DNA of 64,000 nucleotides, from positions 1 through 64,000 of the forward strand of contig NZ_BMPP01000008.1 of the NCBI RefSeq assembly GCF_014647655.1. The letters run 5' to 3'. Of the stretch, positions 10,047-18,068 are shown piece by piece. The notes beneath the pieces are model-generated. The model was not told the origin of the DNA. It did not search any database and saw only the letters and a list, made by a program, of their open reading frames with translations. Made by a program: the position numbers and the translations under genes. Position 1 is the first letter of the stretch. Each line of letters starts with the position of its first letter. This stretch comes from Deinococcus malanensis (GTDB lineage Bacteria > Deinococcota > Deinococci > Deinococcales > Deinococcaceae).

Positions 10047-10853
10047 TCAGTACAGGACATCTCCGCCAGCTTTCAGGGCGTAATGGACCCGGCGCAGCGC
10101 CACCGCCTGGGCACGCGAAAGCGCCTCGTTCCTGGCCAGCCGGTCGAGTGCCAGGGCGTGCAGGGCCATGCGGTGTGGGGCTCCGGTATTCAGGCTGCTG
10201 ACATACTCGAACGTCACCTGAGGCCCCAGAGCGTCCACCATCGCATCGAGGCGCTCGAGCGATTCGGATTTCCGGCGGCCCCGGTGAATCAGCGCCTCGT
10301 CGTAACGCCGGACATGGAACATGTGGTCGCTCTGTACATGAAAGCGCGTGTAGCCCAGCACCTGGGCATGCAACAGAGCCAACCGGATGGCTTCCCGTTC
10401 CGCCAGACCCTCGTGACCGGCCACGCCGCGCAGGCTCAGGGCGTAGGGCTGGGCATTCAGCAGGTAACCCAGGCTCAGGGCGCCCGTCTGCTTGTCGGCG
10501 CTGCCGTCCGTGCGGATCATGACCTCCGGGCCTCGCACCGGGTGCTGGGCCTGCAAGGTCTGACGTGCTGTCGTGGCCGGTGACTGACCGGAGGCCAGCT
10601 CCGCGAGGGCCATGGCAAGGGCAGCCGCCTGCCCGGCACGGAGGTCCCGCTCGAGCCCCGGCTGCAACTCCCGGAAGCCCAGGACAACGGCGTGGCGTTG
10701 CGCCAGAATGTGCGCGCTCACTTCGGCAAGAGCACAGCCGTAGGGAACGTCGTCCAGTACGTAACCTGCGGCCCCTGGTGTATCCGCAACGCTCAGGCGG
10801 GCTCGCTGATGAAGGGGAATACTGAGGTGGTCACCAGGGCCGTTGGCAGCCAT
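10047..10853 (-). CDS. RNase H-fold protein
   Basis: A 268-residue protein whose C-terminal half resembles a divergent ribonuclease H. It has a first acidic residue in RTDGSADKQTGALSLGYLL, a Glu in GLAEREAIRLALLHAQVLG, and an Asp in FHVQSDHMFHVRRY, the usual order of RNase H carboxylates. The N-terminal 110 residues are unassigned (YVLDDVPYGCALAEVSAHIL). A TACCAT hexamer five bases upstream suggests a near-leaderless message. It lies downstream of ackA-pta on the same strand, but I infer no metabolic link. It may act on RNA-DNA hybrids or be a nucleic-acid-binding relative. Confidence 0.65.
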   Translation of the reverse strand: MAANGPGDHLSIPLHQRARLSVADTPGAAGYVLDDVPYGCALAEVSAHILAQRHAVVLGFRELQPGLERDLRAGQAAALAMALAELASGQSPATTARQTLQAQHPVRGPEVMIRTDGSADKQTGALSLGYLLNAQPYALSLRGVAGHEGLAEREAIRLALLHAQVLGYTRFHVQSDHMFHVRRYDEALIHRGRRKSESLERLDAMVDALGPQVTFEYVSSLNTGAPHRMALHALALDRLARNEALSRAQAVALRRVHYALKAGGDVLY

Positions 10854-10898
10854 TCTTCATGGTAAAGGGCGCTGGGCCACCCGGAAACCACGGCATGC

Positions 10899-13016
10899 CT
10901 ACGCCTCGCTGACCTGGGTGGCCTGAATGGCGGTCAGCGCAATCGTGTACACGATGTCATCGACCAGCGCGCCGCGTGACAGGTCATTGACAGGCTTGCG
11001 CAACCCCTGCAGCATTGGTCCCACGGCGACCACCCCGGCGCTGCGCTGCACGGCCTTGTAGGTGGTGTTTCCGGTGTTCAGGTCCGGGAAGATAAACACT
11101 GTCGCCCGTCCTGCCACCGGCGAATTGGGGGCCTTCTGCTGCCCCACGCTCAGGACCGAGGCAGCGTCGTACTGAAGCGGGCCGTCCACCTGCAGGTCCG
11201 GCCGGCGCTCGCGCACCAGCCGGGTGGCCTCCTTGACCTTCTCCACGTCCTCGCCGCTGCCGCTCTCGCCGGTGCTGTAGGACAGCATGGCGACCCGGAC
11301 CGGAATCCCGAAGGCCCGGGCACTTTCAGCACTCTGCAGGGCAATATCGGCCAGTTCCTGCGCATTGGGATTGGGATTGATGGCAGCGTCGCCGTAGACC
11401 AGCACCTGTTCGGGCATCAGCATGAAAAAGATGCTGCTGACCAGCTGCGCCCCAGGCGCGGTCTTGATCAGCTGCAGGGCCGGACGCACGGTGTTGGCGG
11501 TGGTGTGCACGGCACCGGACACCAGCCCATCCACCTCGCCCAGCGCCAGCATCATGGTGCCCAGCACCACCGTGTCTTCCAGCTGCGCCTCGGCCTGGGG
11601 AGCGGTTAGGCCCTTGCTGCGCCTCAGCTCGACCATGGGTTCCACGTACCGCCCCCGGATGCTGTCGGGGTCCAGCACTTCCAGACCCTCAGGCAGACTC
11701 AGGCCCTGCCCCTCGGCCACCTGACGCACCCGCTCTGGCCTGGCCAGCAGCACGCAGCGCGCAATGCCCTTTTCGGTGCAGCGGATGGCGGCCTTTACGG
11801 TCCGTGGCTCGTCCCCCTCCGGCAGCACGATGCGTTTGTTGGCCGCACGGGCCCTCTGGATCAGTTCGTAACGGAAGGCACTGGGCGGCAGCCGGCGCTC
11901 GCTGCCTTCCTGCGGCACCCGTAGCCGCGCCCCCAGCGGCACTGTGTCGAGGCGGTCAGCAATGAACTCCAGCATGCGCTCCATGCGTTCGGTGTCGTCG
12001 TGAGGCACCCGCGGGTCCATGCGTGAGAGGTTCGAGGCCGTGTGAAACGAGTTCGTAGGTACCCGCAACACCGGCAGGCTGCTTGTCAGCGCTGCGCGGC
12101 ACAGCCGTTCGATGCTGTCTTCCGGGGCGCTGCCGGAGGTAAACATCAACCCGGCCAGCGGCACCTCGCTGAGGTGCGTCAGGGAGGCGGCCATCACCAC
12201 GTCCTCCCGGTCTCCCGGCGTGACCACCAGGGCACCGGGCGTGAACAGGCTGGCCATCTTGGGCACCGTCCTGGCGGTCACCACCGTGCTGGTCACGCGG
12301 CGGGTGAGGGCCTCGCCCTCGTTGATCACCTCGGCCCCCAGGTAGCGGGCCACGTCCTGAGTGCGCGGCGCGGCCAGGCCAGGCGAGACCGACACCACAC
12401 CCAGCAGCGGCAGCTCACCGCTGGCCAGCACCTGGCTGCGGGCGCGCAGCTCAGCCATCAGGCTGCCGAAATCCAGCTCGGTGGGCGCGAAGTTCAGCAC
12501 GTACCCGGCCAGGCCGCTGCCATCGCTGCGGCGGTAGGACTGCGCAGCAATTTCCAGTTCGTCGGCCAGCACCGCCGGCGTCACTCCCGAGAGGCTGGTG
12601 ACCAGCACCGTGTCGGCCTCCAGATTGCGTGCCAGGCTGGCGTTCAGCGCGCCGGCGTACACGTTGCGCTCGTTCAGGGCCAGCCCCTCGGCGATCAGCA
12701 CGTCCGCGGCGCGCCCGTCCGCCCTGCTGGCGCTGGCTTCCCGCGCCAGGGCGATCACGTTTTCCATCAGCTCCTCTTCGCCGCCGTGGCTGAGCTGCTC
12801 CTCGGCCACCGCCAGACGAATAGGGTCCGGAGTCAGCGCATGGGCCAGCACCCGTGCGAAATGCACGCTGTCGTCGGTCTGGGCCTCGTGCGTCTGGGCG
12901 ATGGGTTTGAGAAAAGCAACCCTGAGCCCCTGGCGTTCCAGGGCGCGCATCAGCCCCAGAGCGGTGCTGGACAGCCCCACACCGTTGCGGGTGGGCGCGA
13001 CAAAAAGGGTTTTCAT
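10899..13016 (-). CDS. pta: Phosphate acetyltransferase (long form)
   Basis: Pta interconverts acetyl-CoA and acetyl phosphate. The 705-residue length fits the long enterobacterial type. It has an N-terminal P-loop/BioD-like domain (FVAPTRNGVGLSSTALGLMRAL), a middle DRTGG-type domain (TPGDREDVVMAASLTHLSE), and a C-terminal catalytic PTA domain with RIVLPEGDEPRTVKAA, GAVHTTANTVRPALQ and TVFIFPDLNTGNTTYKAVQR. The start at 13016 overlaps the ackA stop as ATGA and has AGGAG upstream, so translation is coupled to ackA. Confidence 0.96.
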   Translation of the reverse strand: MKTLFVAPTRNGVGLSSTALGLMRALERQGLRVAFLKPIAQTHEAQTDDSVHFARVLAHALTPDPIRLAVAEEQLSHGGEEELMENVIALAREASASRADGRAADVLIAEGLALNERNVYAGALNASLARNLEADTVLVTSLSGVTPAVLADELEIAAQSYRRSDGSGLAGYVLNFAPTELDFGSLMAELRARSQVLASGELPLLGVVSVSPGLAAPRTQDVARYLGAEVINEGEALTRRVTSTVVTARTVPKMASLFTPGALVVTPGDREDVVMAASLTHLSEVPLAGLMFTSGSAPEDSIERLCRAALTSSLPVLRVPTNSFHTASNLSRMDPRVPHDDTERMERMLEFIADRLDTVPLGARLRVPQEGSERRLPPSAFRYELIQRARAANKRIVLPEGDEPRTVKAAIRCTEKGIARCVLLARPERVRQVAEGQGLSLPEGLEVLDPDSIRGRYVEPMVELRRSKGLTAPQAEAQLEDTVVLGTMMLALGEVDGLVSGAVHTTANTVRPALQLIKTAPGAQLVSSIFFMLMPEQVLVYGDAAINPNPNAQELADIALQSAESARAFGIPVRVAMLSYSTGESGSGEDVEKVKEATRLVRERRPDLQVDGPLQYDAASVLSVGQQKAPNSPVAGRATVFIFPDLNTGNTTYKAVQRSAGVVAVGPMLQGLRKPVNDLSRGALVDDIVYTIALTAIQATQVSEA

Positions 13017-14215
13017 GCCCGGACTCCTGTCTGCGCAGCCAGCACCTGCTGGGTCTGGCGCGCGATGCTCAGTTCCTCGTTGGTCTTGACCACCAGGGCC
13101 GGGACGCTGCCGGGCCATGAAATCAGACCACTCTGGCCCCGCACGGCCTGAGCGTTGGCCTGCGGGTCCAGTCTGAAACCCAGCACCCCCAGCTGCTCCA
13201 GCGTGGCTGCCCGGACAGTGGCACTGTTCTCACCGATGCCGCCAGTGAAGACCAGGGCGTCCACCCGGCCCAGCGCGACTGCCATGCCTGCCACCTCTTT
13301 GGCCAGCCGGTAGACGAAGGCGGCGACCGCCAGGCGCGCGCCGGTATGCCCGCGCCCGGCTGCGGCTTCCAGTTCACGCATGTCGCTTCCCAGCCCGCCT
13401 GACAGACTGCTCAGTCCGCTTTCCTTGTTCAGGGCGGTGGTGACCTGAGTCAGGCTCAGGCCAGCCTGACGAGCCATGAACTCGTGCAGGCCAGGATCCA
13501 CATTTCCGCTGCGGGTGCCCATGACCAGACCTTCAAGTGGCGTCAGGCCCATGCTGGTGTCCACGCTGCGCCCACCCTGGACCGCCGCAACGCTGCAGCC
13601 GTTGCCCAGGTGGGCGGTGACCAGATTCAGCTTCTCCAGGGGTCTGGCCAGCATCCGGGCGGCTTCTGCGGCCACATAGGCGTGGCTGGTGCCGTGAAAG
13701 CCGTAGCGCCGCACGCCGTGCTGGACATACCAGGATTCCGGCACCGCGTAACGGAAGGCGACTTCCGGCATGGTCTGATGAAACGCCGTGTCGAACACCG
13801 CCACATGGGGCAGCCCGCCAAAGGCCTCCTGGGCCGCTTCAATCCCGGCAAGGTTGGCGGGATTGTGCAGCGGTGCCAAAGGGACACACGCCCGGATGGC
13901 GGCCATGACCTCGCTGTCGATAAGTGCCGGGGCACTGAAACGTTCTCCGCCGTGCACCACGCGGTGCCCCACGGCGCGGATCTGCTCGCGCACCCCCAGG
14001 GCGTCCAGTTCAGCACGCAGAACCTCGAAGGCCTCGGCGTAACTGCCGCCCGGCACTGGCACGCTGCGTTTGTCCTCACTGCGGCTGACCGTGGCCACGG
14101 CACCGGCTTGCCCCAGACGTTCGGCCAGACCCGACAGCAGCGTCAAATTTGCAGAAAGGTCGAGCAACGCAAATTTCACGCTGCTGGACCCGCAATTCAG
14201 GACCAGGGTCAACAT
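13013..14215 (-). CDS. ackA: Acetate kinase
   Basis: AckA phosphorylates acetate with ATP; with Pta it forms the reversible acetate/acetyl-CoA route. The 400 residues begin VLNCGSSSVKFALLDL, the phosphate-1 loop. Further family motifs are VGHRVVHGGERFS, YGFHGTSHAYVA, NLVTAHLGNGCSVAAVQGG, DTSMGLTPLEGL and DALVFTGGIGENSATVR. It is the first gene of the ackA-pta operon. Confidence 0.97.
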   Translation of the reverse strand: MLTLVLNCGSSSVKFALLDLSANLTLLSGLAERLGQAGAVATVSRSEDKRSVPVPGGSYAEAFEVLRAELDALGVREQIRAVGHRVVHGGERFSAPALIDSEVMAAIRACVPLAPLHNPANLAGIEAAQEAFGGLPHVAVFDTAFHQTMPEVAFRYAVPESWYVQHGVRRYGFHGTSHAYVAAEAARMLARPLEKLNLVTAHLGNGCSVAAVQGGRSVDTSMGLTPLEGLVMGTRSGNVDPGLHEFMARQAGLSLTQVTTALNKESGLSSLSGGLGSDMRELEAAAGRGHTGARLAVAAFVYRLAKEVAGMAVALGRVDALVFTGGIGENSATVRAATLEQLGVLGFRLDPQANAQAVRGQSGLISWPGSVPALVVKTNEELSIARQTQQVLAAQTGVRA

Positions 14216-14356
14216 CTGCCTATTGTGACCGGAACCGTGCCTTTCACCAGCGTCAAACCGGCAATGCTGCCCTCATGGGCCCGCGGAGGACTGCGAAACA
14301 CTCCCTGAGGCGGACGAGGCAACCTGTATGCCCGCACTCTCCTCCGATGGTCTTTC

Positions 14357-14803
14357 TCAGCGCTCGCGGGTTACCCGGCGCAGTTCCGGCTGTCCGTCCA
14401 CATGCGCAAGCCGGAGGATGGGCGCCTGGGGGTAATCCTGGTACAGGCCTTCTCCCCACTCGATCACGCTCAGGCGCGAGGAAGTGATCAGGTCTTCGAG
14501 ATCCATCTCGTACAGCTCGTTGACGTCGCGCACCCGGTAGGCATCGACATGCAGCACCTGCCCGGACGGGGTGGGATAGGCGTTGATCAGGGCGTAGGTG
14601 GGGCTGGTGACCGGTTCGGGGAAGCCCAGCGCGCCCACCAGACCCTGGGTCAGGGTCGTCTTGCCGGCGCCGAGTTCGCCTTCCAGGAACAGCAGCGCGC
14701 CCTGAGGCAAGGCGGCCGCCAGGCTGGCCCCCAGGGCGTGCTGCTCCTGCACACCGTGCAGGTCGCGCAGTTCACCGGGCTGCAGAGGAAAGGGCCGGGA
14801 CAT
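14357..14803 (-). CDS. tsaE: tRNA threonylcarbamoyladenosine biosynthesis ATPase TsaE
   Basis: TsaE is the ATPase of the TsaBDE complex that makes t6A at position 37 of ANN-decoding tRNAs. The 148 residues contain Walker A (LEGELGAGKTTLTQGL), the family motif FPEPVTSPTYALINAYP, HVDAYRVRD and VIEWGEGL. It has normal family length. TACCCT five bases upstream of the ATG suggests a near-leaderless transcript. It is divergent from the Lrp/AsnC-type gene. Confidence 0.94.
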   Translation of the reverse strand: MSRPFPLQPGELRDLHGVQEQHALGASLAAALPQGALLFLEGELGAGKTTLTQGLVGALGFPEPVTSPTYALINAYPTPSGQVLHVDAYRVRDVNELYEMDLEDLITSSRLSVIEWGEGLYQDYPQAPILRLAHVDGQPELRRVTRER

Positions 14804-14878
14804 ACCTCAGGGTAAGGCACGGGCAGGCCCCTGGCAGATGTCTCACGGTCTGTCTGCCCGGCAGGCACAATGTCAGGC

Positions 14879-15172
14879 ATGGTCACTGCAATCGTGTTGG
14901 TCCAGGCCGAACGCCACCGCATTCCGGAAACTGCCGAGGCCCTGGCGGGTGTCCCCAGCGTCCGTGAGGTGTACAGCGTGACCGGTGAGTGGGACATTGT
15001 CGCCATCCTGAAACTGGCCCGCTACGACGATCTCGACGATGTGGTTACCGGCCACCTGCGCAAGGTCGCTGGCATCATCCGGACCCAGACCATGCTGGCC
15101 TTCCGCACCTACAGCGAGGATCTGCTGGACCAGGGCTTCGGTGTGGGCCTGGACGAAAGCCAGCAGCGATAG
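14879..15172 (+). CDS. Stand-alone Lrp/AsnC ligand-binding (RAM) domain protein
   Basis: A 97-residue protein consisting only of the effector-binding RAM domain of Lrp/AsnC regulators, without the DNA-binding helix-turn-helix. It reads AIVLVQAERHRIPETAEAL, VREVYSVTGEWDIVAIL, and HLRKVAGIIRTQTMLAF. Such proteins form decamers and bind amino acids. I chose ATG 14879 over 14870 because CACAAT at 14866-14871 plus seven bases gives a leaderless start there, and the upstream ATG lies inside that hexamer. Confidence 0.85.
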   Translation: MVTAIVLVQAERHRIPETAEALAGVPSVREVYSVTGEWDIVAILKLARYDDLDDVVTGHLRKVAGIIRTQTMLAFRTYSEDLLDQGFGVGLDESQQR

Positions 15173-15304
15173 CCAGGAGTGTCGGGCAGGTCCCGGTGTG
15201 GCCGCGTATGGGGTTAGGGCGGGCTGGAATCGCCGGTTCAGGACCGCCGGTGGCGGGGACCGGCAGGACGCAACTGATCGTGGCTCCGGAGCCTGCGCTG
15301 CTAT

Positions 15305-15318
15305 CTGATAAATATCAG
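15305..15318. promoter_or_regulatory. Inverted repeat upstream of the gmk promoter
   Basis: CTGATAAATATCAG has perfect 6-bp arms around AA. It ends five bases before the gmk -35, a typical activator or operator position. The cognate protein is unknown. Confidence 0.4.
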
Positions 15319-15323
15319 CGCCT

Positions 15324-15359
15324 TTGCCTCCGGGGGTGAGGGCGGGTATGGTGGGCCCA
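15324..15359 (+). promoter_or_regulatory. gmk promoter, leaderless
   Basis: -35 TTGCCT (15324-15329), a 17-base spacer, and -10 TATGGT (15347-15352), with the ATG seven bases later. This is one of the clearest leaderless promoters in the window. Confidence 0.82.
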
Positions 15360-16076
15360 ATGATGTTCGAGGCCCACACCACTCCCGCTGAATCCACCGC
15401 CCCGCCCCGCGGCCTGCTGATCGTGATGACCGGCGCGTCCGGCGTGGGCAAGGGCACCCTGCGTGAGCTGTGGCTGCGTGATCAGGACGTCTTTTACAGC
15501 ACCTCCTGGACCACCCGGGAGGCCCGCCCGGGTGAAGTGGACGGCGTGGACTACATCTTTGTCAGCCCAGAAGTCTTCGAGCAGAAGGTTCAGCAGGGCG
15601 GCTTTCTGGAGCACGCGGCCTTTGTAGGCAACCATTACGGCACTCCAGTTGAGCCTATCGAGGCAGCCCTGAGGCGGGGCCAGGACGTCATTCTGGAAAT
15701 CGAGGTCGAGGGGGCCATGCAGGTCCGCGAGCGTATGGGCGACGAGGCCATTTTGGTGTTCATCATGCCGCCCAGCCTCACCGAGCTGCGCCGGCGCCTG
15801 GAAGGCCGCGCCACCGAAACTCCCGAGCGGATCGAGAAGCGCCTGGCCCGCGCGCGCGAAGAGATCATGCACGCCCACGCTTTCCGCTACGTGGTTGTCA
15901 ACGATGACCTGGAACGCGCCGTGCGGGAACTGGAGGCCGTGCAGGGTGCCGAACGGGCCCGGCAGCGTCCGGAGAGCCGCTGGACGCCAGAGGACCGCGC
16001 CGCTGTGAAGCGCGCTGCACAGGTCCGCAGTGACGCCCTCAGCGAGGCCGATCTGCAGCAGGTGGTCAATTCCTGA
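15360..16076 (+). CDS. gmk: Guanylate kinase
   Basis: Gmk phosphorylates GMP to GDP with ATP. The protein has about 238 residues. The P-loop is MTGASGVGKGTLREL at about residue 24, followed by the GMP-binding YSTSWTTREARPGEVDGVDY, NHYGTPVEPIEAAL, and the LID region LEGRATETPERIEKRLA. The C-terminal 30 residues (after ERARQRPESRW) extend beyond the usual 205-210 residues, as does a short N-terminal leader. The start at ATG 15360 is set by the leaderless promoter. Confidence 0.95.
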   Translation: MMFEAHTTPAESTAPPRGLLIVMTGASGVGKGTLRELWLRDQDVFYSTSWTTREARPGEVDGVDYIFVSPEVFEQKVQQGGFLEHAAFVGNHYGTPVEPIEAALRRGQDVILEIEVEGAMQVRERMGDEAILVFIMPPSLTELRRRLEGRATETPERIEKRLARAREEIMHAHAFRYVVVNDDLERAVRELEAVQGAERARQRPESRWTPEDRAAVKRAAQVRSDALSEADLQQVVNS

Positions 16077-16122
16077 ACCTTCCTGGCACTTGCGCCGGGC
16101 CGGGGCCGCGTAGCCTGGGGGC

Positions 16123-16659
16123 ATGCCACTGGAACTGGTTCAGGGAGATATCGCCGCTCAGCGGACCTGTGCGGTGGTCACGGCCGCGAACAAGGAACTG
16201 GCTGGGGGCGGTGGGGTAGACGGGGCCATTCACCGCGCCGCAGGCCCCGAACTCTTACGTGCCATCCACCAGATCGGGGGCACGCCCACCGGAACGGCCG
16301 TGATCACCCCGGCGTTCGGGCTGGAACGGCAGGGCGTCCGCTTTGTCATTCATGCCGTGGGACCGGTCTGGCGGGGCGGAAACGCTGGAGAGTCCGGGTT
16401 GCTGGCCGGTGCCTACCGCCGCAGTCTGGAACTGGCGGCCACGCACGGCTGCCCGTCGGTGGCCGTTCCATCTATCAGCACCGGGGTCTATGGCTATCCC
16501 CCCGAACAGGCTGCTGAGGTTGCCCTCGGGACGATCCGGGATTTCCTGCGGGTTCATCCGCAGATGACGGTCCGGATGGTGCTGTACGGTGCCGACACCC
16601 TGAGGACCTTCGAGGAGGCGCTCCGGCAAGCCGATCAGGGGAATGGCCGGGAAACCTGA
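16123..16659 (+). CDS. Macro-domain protein (O-acetyl-ADP-ribose deacetylase-like)
   Basis: A 178-residue single macro domain, expected to bind ADP-ribose and hydrolyse O-acetyl-ADP-ribose or ADP-ribosyl groups. Signature segments are [22 protein letters not shown], then [18 protein letters not shown] and [27 protein letters not shown] six bases upstream of the ATG suggests a leaderless mRNA. No sirtuin or ADP-ribosyltransferase partner is nearby. Confidence 0.9.
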   Translation: MPLELVQGDIAAQRTCAVVTAANKELAGGGGVDGAIHRAAGPELLRAIHQIGGTPTGTAVITPAFGLERQGVRFVIHAVGPVWRGGNAGESGLLAGAYRRSLELAATHGCPSVAVPSISTGVYGYPPEQAAEVALGTIRDFLRVHPQMTVRMVLYGADTLRTFEEALRQADQGNGRET

Positions 16660-16876
16660 AGCGTCTGCCCCTGAGCGTTCAGGCCCTGCCTTGCTGAGGC
16701 AGGGAACGGCGAGAGGAGAGTCCTGGCTCCGGAGTACCCGTAGGGACATCTCCGGATCACAACCCAATCTTCAATGTCCCTCACGATAGTGCCCGATCAT
16801 GGGTGAACCGCTGCCCACAGACCCCGCCGAACCCATTTCCTGGCCGCACCGCCGGCCCCCACCTACGGAGGACCCT

Positions 16877-17722
16877 ATGACGCTCAGCAGTGCGACAAAG
16901 CCCGTGCAGGAGCAGTATGACGTGCCGGCCATCATGGCCGGGATCTACGGTGACGGCATTATCGGTCTCAAGGGTGCCTTTCCACGGGAGTGGGTGGCCC
17001 AGCTTGGCCGGGAACTTCCGGAGCTGTATCAGGCGGCCCTGGCCCGTCCTGGCGGCGCGGTCGGGCGCGGCACCAACCGGCACTATGTGGAGATTCATCC
17101 CGAAGACATCAGCGGCTTCCTGGACCTGGTGACCCATCCGTGGATTGTGGCCGTGTGCACCAGCGTGCTTGGCCCGAACTACAAGATTGTCGAGATCGGT
17201 TTTGACGTCCCCAACCCCGGAGCCAAGGACCAGCCCTGGCACCGCGATTTCCCGGCCACTTCAGAAACGCTGGTGGACCGCCGCCTGAACTCGCTGGCGT
17301 TCAACCTGACCACCGTGGATGTCGAGGAAGACATGGGGCCTTTCGAGATTGCCCCGGGCACCCAGTGGGACGATCCCAGCGAGTTTGACCACGGCATGTT
17401 CCCGCCCGTGTCGCTGTTCCCCCGGTACCACGCCCTCTCGCAGCGCAAGCTGCCCAAGATGGGCGATATCTCGGCGCGCAGCGCCCTGACCATTCACCGC
17501 GGCACGGCGAATGTCAGCAACAAGGCCCGTCCGGTCCTGGTGCTGGGAGTGGACGCGCCTGGCGCAGGCCATGACGAGAAACACGACCTGCAGTTCACCC
17601 GGGCGTACTACGAGCAGTTGCCGCAGGAAGTCAAGGACCACCTGATCTGCCGGGTGGTCGATGAACTCGAACCCATCATGCAGGGGCACACCATCGAGGG
17701 CCTCATGATGGGCGACGCCTGA
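16877..17722 (+). CDS. Phytanoyl-CoA dioxygenase (PhyH) family protein
   Basis: A 281-residue putative Fe(II)/2-oxoglutarate-dependent dioxygenase. The metal-binding HxD is in DQPWHRDFPATSE, and the distal His is probably in ALTIHRGTANVSNKARPVL, followed by an Arg suited to binding 2-oxoglutarate. The substrate cannot be read from the sequence. The ATG at 16877 has GGAGG at proper spacing. The next small gene begins five bases after the stop, suggesting co-transcription. Confidence 0.8.
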   Translation: MTLSSATKPVQEQYDVPAIMAGIYGDGIIGLKGAFPREWVAQLGRELPELYQAALARPGGAVGRGTNRHYVEIHPEDISGFLDLVTHPWIVAVCTSVLGPNYKIVEIGFDVPNPGAKDQPWHRDFPATSETLVDRRLNSLAFNLTTVDVEEDMGPFEIAPGTQWDDPSEFDHGMFPPVSLFPRYHALSQRKLPKMGDISARSALTIHRGTANVSNKARPVLVLGVDAPGAGHDEKHDLQFTRAYYEQLPQEVKDHLICRVVDELEPIMQGHTIEGLMMGDA

Positions 17723-17726
17723 AGCC

Positions 17727-17969
17727 ATGAAAGAGTTCAACACCATCATGGCGTTCTTTGGTGACCTGGCCGTGCCAGGGCGCATTGAAGCGCTTGAAGG
17801 CGGCCGGGGGCTGATGCGGGTCTCGCTGGATCAGACGGTGCCTGACCTGAGTGAGGGCTCGGAAGCCATCCTGGAAATGCACGACGGCGTGCGCTTCCGT
17901 GTGGCTGTCACCGAAGCACTGGGCGAAGGCACCACCGAACTGCGCATGAAGCTGCTGGCCCGCGCCTAG
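17727..17969 (+). CDS. Conserved-looking small protein, unknown
   Basis: An 80-residue, probably cytoplasmic protein (MKEFNTIMAFFGDLAVPG, then GSEAILEMHDGVRFRVAV). It is beta-rich with no membrane segment and no family I recognise; a small PilZ- or OB-like barrel is conceivable. The codon usage is like that of its neighbours, and it starts five bases after the dioxygenase gene. A long hairpin follows. Confidence 0.65.
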   Translation: MKEFNTIMAFFGDLAVPGRIEALEGGRGLMRVSLDQTVPDLSEGSEAILEMHDGVRFRVAVTEALGEGTTELRMKLLARA

Positions 17970-17989
17970 CGGTTACCCCGCCATCAATT

Positions 17990-18031
17990 GAGCCTGCTTT
18001 CCCGTAGCGATCTACCAGGGAAGGCAGGCTC
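17990..18031. terminator. Long hairpin between convergent genes
   Basis: The 14-bp arms GAGCCTGCTTTCCC and GGGAAGGCAGGCTC carry one G-T pair and enclose a second small stem, GTAG/CTAC. There is no T-run on either side, so it is either an atypical bidirectional terminator or a small palindromic repeat. Confidence 0.5.
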
Positions 18032-18068
18032 GAAGTCCATTGAGGCTCTCTGCAGTTGCCGGTCCGGA

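Noticed and set aside
12042..13151. 369-codon plus-strand frame opposite pta
   Set aside because: Antisense to a clear Pta coding sequence, with no motif of its own.
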